Below are positions 8,539-15,848 of a stretch of 54,712 nucleotides of DNA, in pieces. Location: assembly GCA_029260825.1 (NCBI GenBank), contig JAJDCM010000350.1, positions 1 to 54,712 on the forward strand. The letters are read 5' to 3'. Position 1 is the stretch's first letter, and each line of letters opens with the position of its first letter. Source of the DNA: Planctomycetota bacterium (GTDB taxonomy: Bacteria; Planctomycetota; JACOTG01; JAJDCM01). The position numbers and the translations under genes are program-made. The notes under the pieces are model-generated. The model saw only the letters and a program-made list of their open reading frames with translations. It searched no databases and was not told where the DNA came from.

Positions 8539-9897
8539 ATGAACCAAAAACAGATCGCGGCGAATTTGCTACTCCCGGACATGACCCCTTCTGAGCGAGC
8601 CAAACTTGCGGCGGAAGCCGTGAAAGATGCCAGGGAACGCACGTTTGAGATGGTCGCCGACCTCACCGACGACGAGCTCATGGGTCACCACACCCCCGTC
8701 ACCAATCCTTTTCTGTGGGAAATCGGCCACGTGGCCTGGTTTCAGGAGAGGTGGGTCCTTCGCCACGCTCATGGAGAAAGCCCGCTTTTCAAAGACGCGG
8801 ATACCCTCTATGACTCCGCCGCTGTTCCTCATGATTCTCGCTGGAGCCTGCCCCTCTATCGGCGAGAAGAGACCCTCCGGTACCTCACCCTCACACGAGA
8901 TCGAAGCCTCGAGAAGCTCGCCGAGTCCCCAGACGAGACAACCCTTTACTTCGTGCTGCTAGCCCTCTTCCACGAGGACATGCACACGGAGGCCTTTTCC
9001 TACATGCGTCAGACCCTCTCATTTACCGCACCTCAGCTCTTTGGAGGAGCCAAAGAAAAGGCATCCCCCCCTCCAGGGGAGACACTCCAACGAAAAGACG
9101 TTCGTCTCCCCGGAGGGACTTTTCATCTGGGAGCCGGCAAGGATCTCCCCTTTGCGTTTGACAACGAGCAATGGGCCCACCCGATTACCTGCCAGCCTTT
9201 CTCCATCGCAACGACCGCCGTTACTCAGGAAGAATATCTGGAGTTCGTCGAGGAAGGTGGATATCGACGCAGAGAACTTTGGGACGACGAGGGCTGGTCA
9301 TGGCGGGAGGAGAACCCGGCAAATCACCCGATCTACTGGAAAAAGGACTCGAACGGAGAATGGCTCCGAAGAGACTTCGACCAGTGGCTGCCTCTTGTCC
9401 CCGACCATCCCATCATGAACGTGAGCTGGCACGAAGCCCAGGCCTTTTGTCGCTTCGCAAGAAGAAGGCTTCCCACCGAACTAGAATGGGAGGTGGCCGC
9501 CTCGGCAGAACTCTCCAAAGACCAATCTTCACTCACCGGGTGCAAGAGGCTTCACCCCTGGGGCGATACCCCTCCGACAGAAGATCGGGCTCACCTTAAC
9601 TGGAATCGAATGAGGCCGGTTTCCGTTGCCGCCTTTCCCGCTGGAGATTCGCCTGCGGGATGCAGACAAATGACGGGCAACGTCTGGGAATGGACGAGTT
9701 CGACATTTCTTCCTTACGCGGGATTCACCGCCGGACCCTACAAAGAATTCTCCGAACCCTGGTTTCACACCCGCAAGGTTCTCCGTGGTGGTAGTTTTGC
9801 TACGAGGTGTCGGCTCCTACGGAACACGTGCCGAAACTACTTCCCACCCGATCGACAGGATGTCTGGGCCGGTTTCAGAACATGTGCCGTCGAATGA
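8539..9897 (+). CDS. senA: EgtB-family non-haem iron enzyme, probable selenoneine synthase SenA
   Basis: 452 residues from ATG 8539 (MNQKQIAANLLLPDM); upstream in-frame codons overlap the divergent gene. It has an N-terminal DinB-like helical domain (about 25-160) followed by a formylglycine-generating-enzyme/sulfatase-modifying domain (about 185-450), the EgtB architecture. The iron-binding triad is visible as H64 (GHVAWFQERW) and H145/H149 (FHEDMHTEA). The C-terminus RNYFPPDRQDVWAGFRTCA resembles the EgtB-related/SenA signature rather than classical EgtB. EgtB joins hercynine to gamma-Glu-Cys, while SenA joins hercynine to a selenosugar. The SenA reading rests mainly on the next gene, a TIGR04348/SenB-type glycosyltransferase overlapping by 4 nt. 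No EgtD is in the window, so hercynine must come from elsewhere. Ergothioneine-type chemistry is the main alternative. Confidence 0.78.
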   Translation: MNQKQIAANLLLPDMTPSERAKLAAEAVKDARERTFEMVADLTDDELMGHHTPVTNPFLWEIGHVAWFQERWVLRHAHGESPLFKDADTLYDSAAVPHDSRWSLPLYRREETLRYLTLTRDRSLEKLAESPDETTLYFVLLALFHEDMHTEAFSYMRQTLSFTAPQLFGGAKEKASPPPGETLQRKDVRLPGGTFHLGAGKDLPFAFDNEQWAHPITCQPFSIATTAVTQEEYLEFVEEGGYRRRELWDDEGWSWREENPANHPIYWKKDSNGEWLRRDFDQWLPLVPDHPIMNVSWHEAQAFCRFARRRLPTELEWEVAASAELSKDQSSLTGCKRLHPWGDTPPTEDRAHLNWNRMRPVSVAAFPAGDSPAGCRQMTGNVWEWTSSTFLPYAGFTAGPYKEFSEPWFHTRKVLRGGSFATRCRLLRNTCRNYFPPDRQDVWAGFRTCAVE

Positions 9898-10835
9898 GAA
9901 TCCTGATCGTGACCCCGGCGAAGCCCCATCCGAGGACAGGAAACCGGATCACCGCCATCCGATGGGGAAGAATCCTTCGAAACCTCGGTCATCGCACACG
10001 GATCGTGCAACAGTACGATTCGCAGCCCTGTGACCTTCTCCTCAGCCTTCACGCCAAGAAGACCGCTGCGTCGATGCGAAAGTTTCGAAAAGAACATCCA
10101 GAGAAGCCTCTTCTCCTTGCGCTCACCGGAACCGACGTGTACGGAATCATCGACTCGGAAGCCAAAGAATCTCTCGCTCTTGCCGATCGATTGATACTTC
10201 TTCAGCCCCTTGCCAAAGATCTGCTTTCTCCCGAGGAGCAGGCCCGGGCTCGGGTCATCTATCAATCGGTGAAAGCCCCCTCCCCGAAAAAAAATTCCGA
10301 CGACGGGTTCATGATCGCGGTGGTGGGACATCTTCGGGAAGTCAAGGATCCCTTCCGGACCGCACTGGCAGCTCGTCAGCTTCCCCCTTCTTCCCGTATC
10401 AAAGTGGTCCATGTTGGCGCCGCACTCACCAGAGACATGGAGGAGCGGGCCCGAAGAGAAGAGGAAGAAAACCCCCGCTATCGCTGGCTCGGGTTGCAAA
10501 ATCGAAATGAAACCGACTCCCTGATCGCGCGGAGCCATTTTCTGTGCATCACCTCCACGATGGAAGGGGGAGCAAACGTGATCGGAGAAGCGATCGCCCT
10601 TGGCACCTCGGTTCTCGCCTCTCACATTTCAGGTTCCCTTGGCCTCCTGGGAGAGGACTATCCCGGAACGTTTCCGGTGGGAGACACTCGAGCCCTCGCC
10701 CATCTCCTGAATCGGGCCGAAACCGATACCGAATTTCGTTCCGATCTCGAAGCGAGATGCCAGGCCAGGCGCCCCCTCTTTGCCCCTTCGCGCGAGCAGA
10801 AAAGCTGGGAAGATCTCCTTGCCGAGCTCTTCTGA
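9894..10835 (+). CDS. senB: TIGR04348-type glycosyltransferase, probable selenosugar synthase SenB
   Basis: 313 residues from ATG 9894, which overlaps the senA stop as ATGA, so translation is probably coupled. The N-terminus MRILIVTPAKPHPRTGNRITAIRW, the segment CDLLLSLHAKKTAASMRKFR, LLALTGTDVY, RARVIYQSV, VVGHLREVKDPFR, and the donor-site EGGANVIGEAIALGTSVLAS are the conserved blocks of TIGR04348 GT-B enzymes. The E-x7-E donor motif is present. In selenoneine biosynthesis SenB makes a selenosugar from a UDP-sugar and selenophosphate; SenA then uses it. Cytoplasmic. The usual third gene senC (a SelD homologue making selenophosphate) is not adjacent: the next gene is convergent and unrelated. 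Confidence 0.82.
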   Translation: MRILIVTPAKPHPRTGNRITAIRWGRILRNLGHRTRIVQQYDSQPCDLLLSLHAKKTAASMRKFRKEHPEKPLLLALTGTDVYGIIDSEAKESLALADRLILLQPLAKDLLSPEEQARARVIYQSVKAPSPKKNSDDGFMIAVVGHLREVKDPFRTALAARQLPPSSRIKVVHVGAALTRDMEERARREEEENPRYRWLGLQNRNETDSLIARSHFLCITSTMEGGANVIGEAIALGTSVLASHISGSLGLLGEDYPGTFPVGDTRALAHLLNRAETDTEFRSDLEARCQARRPLFAPSREQKSWEDLLAELF

Positions 10836-10874
10836 GCCTGATGTTTGAGAAAGATCTTCGGGCGCGGCGCCCGT

Positions 10875-12506
10875 TCAGCGACGGCGCCCCATGGTTGTCT
10901 CTCCGACGAGATCGACATACTTCCCGTCATTTTGACGGGCCAGATCTCGGAGCAAGCTCGCTCCAGCAGGTGATTTCCCGAAGTTGATCGTATGAATGGA
11001 GACCCGCTTCAGCTTGTTCTTTCCACTGATTTCCCTGAGGATCTGCGGCGGTTGGGTGATCTTCCCCGCAGTCGGCTCGCCATCCGACAACAGAAAAATC
11101 GTATCGACGGCGGTTCGATAATGGCGATCAATGGCCCCCATTCCCGTGATGGCCATGGCCTCGACAAGGACGCCAAAGGTGTTCGTTCGGCCGATCTCCG
11201 CGTTCGCCGAGCTGCGTTTTCCGGGCCTCGCTTTGAGCCGCTCACTTCCTCGAGGCTTTTGCTTCGCGATGAAATCAATGGCTGACTTCCGGTTGCTACT
11301 CGTGCAAGGTTGGAGCTTCTTCTTCCAGCGATCGACCACGGTGTGAAATACAAGAACGTTGAACCGCACCCCGGAATCGAGCCCCTTCAAGGTATGGATC
11401 AGCTCCGCCTTGGCGATTTCCATCTTGACCTCTGAGTCAACATCTCGACCGGCAAGGAGCTCGGGCTTCAAGACCGTTACTTTGTCGGCCATGCTCTTGG
11501 ACACATCAAGAATGAACAGGATGCGATCGGAAGGAGTCTTGATTCCGTAGTACTTGGTCGTCGTGCCGTACCGGGTTCTTTGCTGGGTTGGCGCAGGCGC
11601 TGAGCGTGATTTCTGGGAGGCACCCGGACCCGGAGCGCTCTTCGATTTCCGCCCCTGCTTCTTTTCAGGAACCACGTAACCATCTTTATTCCGATCCCAC
11701 CATCCCTGCCACGTATCCGGATTGAGTCCGAAGTCAAACTCACTGATTGCTTCAAGCGCTGACCTGGAATCTTCCTGAAGCCGACCCGGCCTTCTCATCA
11801 AATCAATCAAAAGCTGAACACAACGAGGATCACGCAACTTTCCGAGTGATTTGATCACCGCTGCTTGAACCTGCCACTTCTCGTCCGCAAGCCCGGCAAT
11901 CAACCCGGGCACCGCCTCCTCATCCCCCAGATCCCCCAAGGAATCAGCAGCGATCGTTCGGATGACCGGCTCTGAATCTTCGAGGAGCTTCAGCAACGAG
12001 GAAGCGATCCGTTCATCATCCTTGTAGCGCCCGAGGGATTCTGCCGCCGCCCGGCGAACCTCCCAGGCACGATCCTCCGCTGCTTGAATCAACGCGGGAA
12101 GAGACGAGGGCCTTCCGATCTTACCCAGAGAAACAAGAACGATGGCTCTGGAGACGGAGGATCCCCTGGAGGAGAGCTCTTCCAGGGCGCGAACCGCCCC
12201 ATCGCTTGTATAGCCGGAAAAAACACGAAGAAGAGCCGCCTGCACCTTCCAGCTCTTGTCTGTCAAACTCTTCCCGAGCGCTTTTACCGCAGCCTCCGAA
12301 TCAATGGCCGCCAGGCTTTTCACGACCGCAGCACGAGAATCGTCGTTCTTATCCTTGATATAGCGATTGAACTTCTTGATCGCCGCGGTTTCTGCATCCT
12401 GATCGGCACCCGATGCGAACTCAGAACCGGGAAGAGCCAGAAGAATCAAGAAGCCAAGAAAAGAAATCAGCGTCTTCCTCGTCAGTCGAACGGTCGCCTG
12501 AGACAT
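10875..12506 (-). CDS. Secreted HEAT-repeat and von Willebrand A domain protein
   Basis: 543 residues. It has a signal peptide (residues 10-33, KTLISFLGFLILLALPGSEFASG). HEAT-like helical repeats follow at about 40-255 (AVVKSLAAIDSEAAVKALG, VRRAAAESLGRYKDDERIA and similar), then the linker LNPDTWQGWWDRNKDGYVV and a Pro/Ser/Lys-rich stretch. A C-terminal vWA domain runs from about 325. The metal-ion-dependent adhesion site looks intact: D334-x-S336-x-S338, Thr near 441-443 and D475 (LLSDGEP). Likely periplasmic or outer-surface protein binding; the partner is unknown. It starts 3 nt after the stop of the upstream zinc-ribbon gene, so the two are co-transcribed. A paralogue lies at 46108-47868. 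Confidence 0.8.
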   Translation of the reverse strand: MSQATVRLTRKTLISFLGFLILLALPGSEFASGADQDAETAAIKKFNRYIKDKNDDSRAAVVKSLAAIDSEAAVKALGKSLTDKSWKVQAALLRVFSGYTSDGAVRALEELSSRGSSVSRAIVLVSLGKIGRPSSLPALIQAAEDRAWEVRRAAAESLGRYKDDERIASSLLKLLEDSEPVIRTIAADSLGDLGDEEAVPGLIAGLADEKWQVQAAVIKSLGKLRDPRCVQLLIDLMRRPGRLQEDSRSALEAISEFDFGLNPDTWQGWWDRNKDGYVVPEKKQGRKSKSAPGPGASQKSRSAPAPTQQRTRYGTTTKYYGIKTPSDRILFILDVSKSMADKVTVLKPELLAGRDVDSEVKMEIAKAELIHTLKGLDSGVRFNVLVFHTVVDRWKKKLQPCTSSNRKSAIDFIAKQKPRGSERLKARPGKRSSANAEIGRTNTFGVLVEAMAITGMGAIDRHYRTAVDTIFLLSDGEPTAGKITQPPQILREISGKNKLKRVSIHTINFGKSPAGASLLRDLARQNDGKYVDLVGETTMGRRR

Positions 12507-12509
12507 GAT

Positions 12510-13643
12510 TCAATACCTCGCCTTCACCCACCTGCGCCACTCGTTGTCGAGTTCGGCGGGAAGCCAGTTATAGATCGATTGGACGGCTTCGAGTGAATCC
12601 GTTCCGCCCTTGATCCGGCCGACTAGATCTCGAAACTGCTCGATGTTGTAGTTCATCAGAAAATCAACATAAGCAAAAGAAAAAGCCATCTCTCGGTAAG
12701 TGTAGGCATTGATATCTTTGCCATAGAAATCGACAAACGCGAGTGGATTCCGCGACCCGGCCTCTTTCTTGACTTTGGACTTCCAGGAATTTCCACCCTG
12801 GAAACGATCGTCGGGCGCAACTTCGACGAAACAGAAGTTCCGATTCGCGCGATAATACTTATGTTCCATGAAGTGGGCAAAGCCGCAGACCAGCCAGGTC
12901 GGCGACTTTCTAGCTACCATGCACTTCTCCATCAGAAGATGAGCGAAGTTGTGGATCACCGTCTGCTCGAACTCATCCCCGCTTTGGCCCGCTTTTCGAG
13001 CACCCGCAAACCAAGAACGCTGGTTTCCCGTGCTCTTGTGGCCTCCAGCGTTGCCTCCTCCCGAACCGTAGTAATGCTTGAGAAAACTGGAGAGAACGGA
13101 AACGTCTTCGAGCAAGAAGACGGTGTGCCTGGGATTAACGATTTCCTCTTCGATATCGAAGATCTTGGTGTAGTCCTGAAAAACTTCTTCCAGTCGTTTG
13201 GCGAAATGATGGGCACCCCGGTGAAGGTCCACCCGTCTTTTCTTGACGGACATCTTGGGAATGGCATAGAACACCCGGACGTTCTCGGTCTGAACAAGAA
13301 CTCCTTTTTCGCCACAGGCATCTTCGAACTCGCGGCAAAGAGCGATCCACTGCTTGATTTCTAGAGTTGCATTGTCGAACTCGTATTGGGCTTCTTCGCT
13401 CTTGCATCGATTACAGACGGTAAAGCCAACCCCACCGCATTCGTCATCCGCCTTGTAGTAGTGAGTACAATCGAGAACATGGGTCTCGGCCTTCGGGACG
13501 GTGCATTCCAGCTTCCCGGTTCTCTTGCACTTGAAGCACCCGATCCTCTTTCCGGACTCCTGGGATAAAAGTGGACACGAAAAGCCAAACAGTGCCAGAA
13601 GCGCGGCTCCGCAAATCCAGTTCACTCGATGCCTGGTCCTCAT
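12510..13643 (-). CDS. Secreted zinc-ribbon protein with degenerate gluzincin-type protease domain
   Basis: 377 residues from ATG 13643, preceded by AGGAAGAG. The frame is open further upstream, but the signal peptide MRTRHRVNWICGAALLALFGFSCPLLSQ fits this start. Residues 36-80 contain paired cysteines (CFKC, C47, C59, C69, CNRC 77-80), like a DnaJ-type zinc-binding segment. The C-terminal half resembles secreted peptidase_MA-like proteins: HNFAH at 231-235 and WLVCGFAHFME at 250-260, where the family has HExxH and a downstream Glu ligand. The catalytic Glu is Asn here, so metal may bind but proteolysis is doubtful. It is followed 3 nt later by the HEAT/vWA gene. Function unknown. Confidence 0.7.
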   Translation of the reverse strand: MRTRHRVNWICGAALLALFGFSCPLLSQESGKRIGCFKCKRTGKLECTVPKAETHVLDCTHYYKADDECGGVGFTVCNRCKSEEAQYEFDNATLEIKQWIALCREFEDACGEKGVLVQTENVRVFYAIPKMSVKKRRVDLHRGAHHFAKRLEEVFQDYTKIFDIEEEIVNPRHTVFLLEDVSVLSSFLKHYYGSGGGNAGGHKSTGNQRSWFAGARKAGQSGDEFEQTVIHNFAHLLMEKCMVARKSPTWLVCGFAHFMEHKYYRANRNFCFVEVAPDDRFQGGNSWKSKVKKEAGSRNPLAFVDFYGKDINAYTYREMAFSFAYVDFLMNYNIEQFRDLVGRIKGGTDSLEAVQSIYNWLPAELDNEWRRWVKARY

Positions 13644-13820
13644 GGTGGACTCTTCCTTTCTCGAAAGGATCAGTGACTCACTAGCTTTCCCCATACTAAC
13701 CCCAATTGCCCCCACTCTCGAGACTCTTGTGGGATGATTGCTAACGAATGAAGGACGAGCCAACGGGGCTCGAGCGGGAAAAAGGAGGAAAAGATCATGT
13801 CAGCGGAGGGAATGAAGACG

Positions 13821-13854
13821 AGGCCAGAGAGCTGAATCCAGCCCTCTGGCCTCG
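13821..13854 (-). terminator. Strong hairpin downstream of the Sec-thioredoxin gene
   Basis: GAGGCCAGAG at 13821-13830 pairs perfectly with CTCTGGCCTC at 13845-13854. An inner GCTG/CAGC stem closes an AATC loop. It lies 38 nt past the stop at 13892 of the minus-strand gene. There is no T-run, so it is a terminator or a 3'-end-protecting hairpin. Confidence 0.6.
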
Positions 13855-13891
13855 GTGAACCTTCTCTTGTCGTGTTGTCACGAAGCGTGAC

Positions 13892-14707
13892 TCAATAATC
13901 TTTGGGCGCCGTTTTCCATTTCTTGAGCGTCCGCTCCAGTTTCCCACTCAATGATCTTGCCGTTCGCTTTCCGGAGATCTTCTGAAGAGGGCTTGTGTAC
14001 GGAGAATCAGCCGACACATCAACAACCATGATGTTGATCCCTTGGGTGACTCGATATTGCTTGCAGAGTTCGCAATCTCTTTTCACCACGTGTCGATGGA
14101 GAACGAACTGATCGATAAGAGTCTTGAGCTCTTTGTCAGCAAGCGCGTGCTCGGTGACCATGGAGTTCTTTTTTTCGTCCGTGAGGACGACCAACAGAAG
14201 CTTTCCTTCTTTTTTCGCCTGTCTTGCAGCCGCATCGTGGGTCTCGACCCAGGGCAGCTTGGCGGGGCCGGAAACAGCCTGCTTTCGACCGGGATACTTC
14301 CTGGCAATGTCTTCGATCTGCTTGGCGACACCGCTCGCACCCCGATCTTTCAGTTTCTCGACGACCTCACCTCGAGGGTCAACGAAGATCACGGTCGGGT
14401 AACCTCGAACTCCATATTTGGAGCTGACGTCTTTGTTCTTTCGACCCCAGTTGCAGTCAACAAGGATCGGAACGATTCTTTTGGACACCTTCACAACTTT
14501 GTCATCGGAGAACGCACCGCTCTCCAGTCTTGCGCAAGGGCCTCAGCCATCGCTCGTAAAATAGAGCATCATTCCCTTGCCGCTTTTCTTGGCCATTGCC
14601 ATGGCGGCCTCGGGATCTTCAAGCCAGCGGATCTTGCCGCCCTTGGCCGAGGCACTAACCCCGAGGGAAAGCACCATCGTGAAAAGAATTGTGACTCGAG
14701 CGAGCAT
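13892..14707 (-). CDS. Secreted thioredoxin-like selenoprotein with UGPC active site
   Basis: Read through an in-frame TGA (14543-14545), this is one 271-residue protein. It starts at ATG 14707, preceded by AGAGGAGGCGAAG, with signal peptide MLARVTILFTMVLSLGVSASA. The first thioredoxin fold is MMLYFTSDG-U55-G-P-C58-ARLE, then VPILVDCNWG and the cis-Pro segment GVRGYPTVIFVD. The TGA sits exactly where thioredoxins have the nucleophilic Cys of CGPC, and the frame stays open for 216 codons after it. A second thioredoxin-like domain (about 150-271) lacks the redox pair at the usual site. A SECIS-like hairpin follows the TGA. A conventional caller would split it into an 82-residue fragment and a 200-residue fragment. 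The likely role is redox or disulfide chemistry in the periplasm. The alternative is a nonsense mutation or sequencing error, which the coincidence of position makes unlikely. Confidence 0.85.
14507..14525 (-). promoter_or_regulatory. Putative bacterial SECIS element
   Basis: On the coding strand, GGAGAGC pairs with GTTCTCC (7 bp, one G-U), closing a 5-nt apical loop GGTGC. The loop begins 24 nt after the TGA. The compact stem, the loop starting with GG and containing GGU, and the distance (bacterial SECIS loops lie about 16-37 nt after UGA) fit the SelB-binding element. Confidence 0.7.
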
Positions 14708-14740
14708 CTTCGCCTCCTCTTTCAATAGCTGTGTGGAGCA

Positions 14741-14785
14741 GAACCCTATGTACATTAAGGTAGGTCCTGAGGGTTCCTCTGTCAA
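14741..14785 (-). promoter_or_regulatory. Candidate promoter and inverted repeat before the Sec-thioredoxin gene
   Basis: On the minus strand a perfect -35 TTGACA (14780-14785) is followed after 17 nt by a weak -10 TACCTT (14757-14762). A 7-bp inverted repeat, GAACCCT (14741-14747) and AGGGTTC (14770-14776), straddles the -10 and spacer, where an operator would act. This suggests the selenoprotein can be transcribed apart from the upstream oxidoreductase gene. Confidence 0.35.
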
Positions 14786-14812
14786 CACCATGGGCTCTTC
14801 ACAGCAGAACCA

Positions 14813-15835
14813 CTATCTGCGGGACAGGTTCTCGATCACGATTTTCCCGAAGTGATTGCCCGACTCGAGGGCGGAAAGCGCCTCGGGGAGCCGCTCGAAC
14901 CCCAATCGAGAGTCGATCTGGGGCCGTATTTTCTTTTCCTTGATGAACTGAAGAAGATCCAAAAAGGCCGACTTCGAGTCCACCATGATCCCCGCGACTC
15001 GAATCCGCTTCATGAGGATCGGTGCGATATTTACCTCCCCGACCAGGCCTGTGAGAGCACCCAGCATCCCGATCGTACCCCCTCCCCGCACACAACGAAG
15101 AGACTGACTCAGGGTCCCCACTCCACCATTTTCAACCACGAGATCGACGCCCTTCCCCTCCGTCAATCTCAACACTTCCTTCTCCCATTTCGGGTTGGAC
15201 CGATAATTAATGACATCGTCTGCTCCCAGCTCCTTGGCTCGAGCAAGTTTTTCGTCGCTGCTACTGGTCACAAGAACTCGAGCCCCCAGCGCCTTTCCAA
15301 GCAGAAGAGCGAAGATGGAGACCCCCCCGGTTCCCAGGGTGAGCACGGACTGCCCTGCCTCGATCTTTCCTTCCGTTCTGAGAGCCGACCAGGCAGTAAG
15401 TGCAGCTATCGGGAGAGTGGACGATTCGGCAAAATCAAGCCCCTCGGGAAGGGGTACCAGAGCATCCTCCGAAAGGACAACCTCATCCGCTGCCAGGCCG
15501 GGGCCAGGCGTGCCGAGGGTCGTTGTCGTATATTCACTTCGAAAGGGGCCCTTTCGCCAACCCACGACAAATTGGGTAACCGCTCGATCTCCGATCTTCC
15601 AGGAAGTCACCCCCTCGCCGACCGCTGTGACCTCTCCTGCACCATCGCTGACAGGCGTGCAAGGCAGCGCTAGTCGGGGGTTGTAAGCCCCGTTCACGAC
15701 GAGAAGATCCCGGTAGTTGAGACTGAAGGAGCGAGGAGCGAACCGCACCTCATTCGGGCCGGGAGATGGCAGGGGAACATCATCTCGTAGGATGAGGTTC
15801 GAAACTCCGAATTGACCGAGCTCATACTGGCGCAT
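14813..15835 (-). CDS. Zinc-independent medium-chain NAD(P)-dependent oxidoreductase
   Basis: 340 residues from ATG 15835 (MRQYELGQFGVSNLILRDDV), 13 nt after the stop of the potassium-channel gene. It shows the medium-chain dehydrogenase/quinone reductase pattern: a GroES-like N-terminal domain (VRFAPRSFSLNYRDLLVVNG, PVSDGAGEVTAVGEGV), then a Rossmann fold with LTLGTGGVSIFALLLGKALGARVLVTSSSDEKL. The catalytic zinc Cys usual before YRD is Asn, and the four-cysteine structural zinc loop is absent, so it is probably of the quinone-oxidoreductase type. The substrate is unknown. Cytoplasmic. Confidence 0.82.
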   Translation of the reverse strand: MRQYELGQFGVSNLILRDDVPLPSPGPNEVRFAPRSFSLNYRDLLVVNGAYNPRLALPCTPVSDGAGEVTAVGEGVTSWKIGDRAVTQFVVGWRKGPFRSEYTTTTLGTPGPGLAADEVVLSEDALVPLPEGLDFAESSTLPIAALTAWSALRTEGKIEAGQSVLTLGTGGVSIFALLLGKALGARVLVTSSSDEKLARAKELGADDVINYRSNPKWEKEVLRLTEGKGVDLVVENGGVGTLSQSLRCVRGGGTIGMLGALTGLVGEVNIAPILMKRIRVAGIMVDSKSAFLDLLQFIKEKKIRPQIDSRLGFERLPEALSALESGNHFGKIVIENLSRR

Positions 15836-15848
15836 CTTCCTTCTCCAC

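Noticed and set aside
13892-14494. Separate 200-residue thioredoxin gene starting at GTG 14494
   Set aside because: This start would remove the active site and first strand, has no ribosome binding site, and the frame is continuous with the upstream signal-peptide part through the TGA.
14543-14791. Separate 82-residue gene ending at 14543
   Set aside because: It is the N-terminal part of the Sec-thioredoxin, ending at the TGA inside the active site; its first 28 residues precede the better start at 14707.
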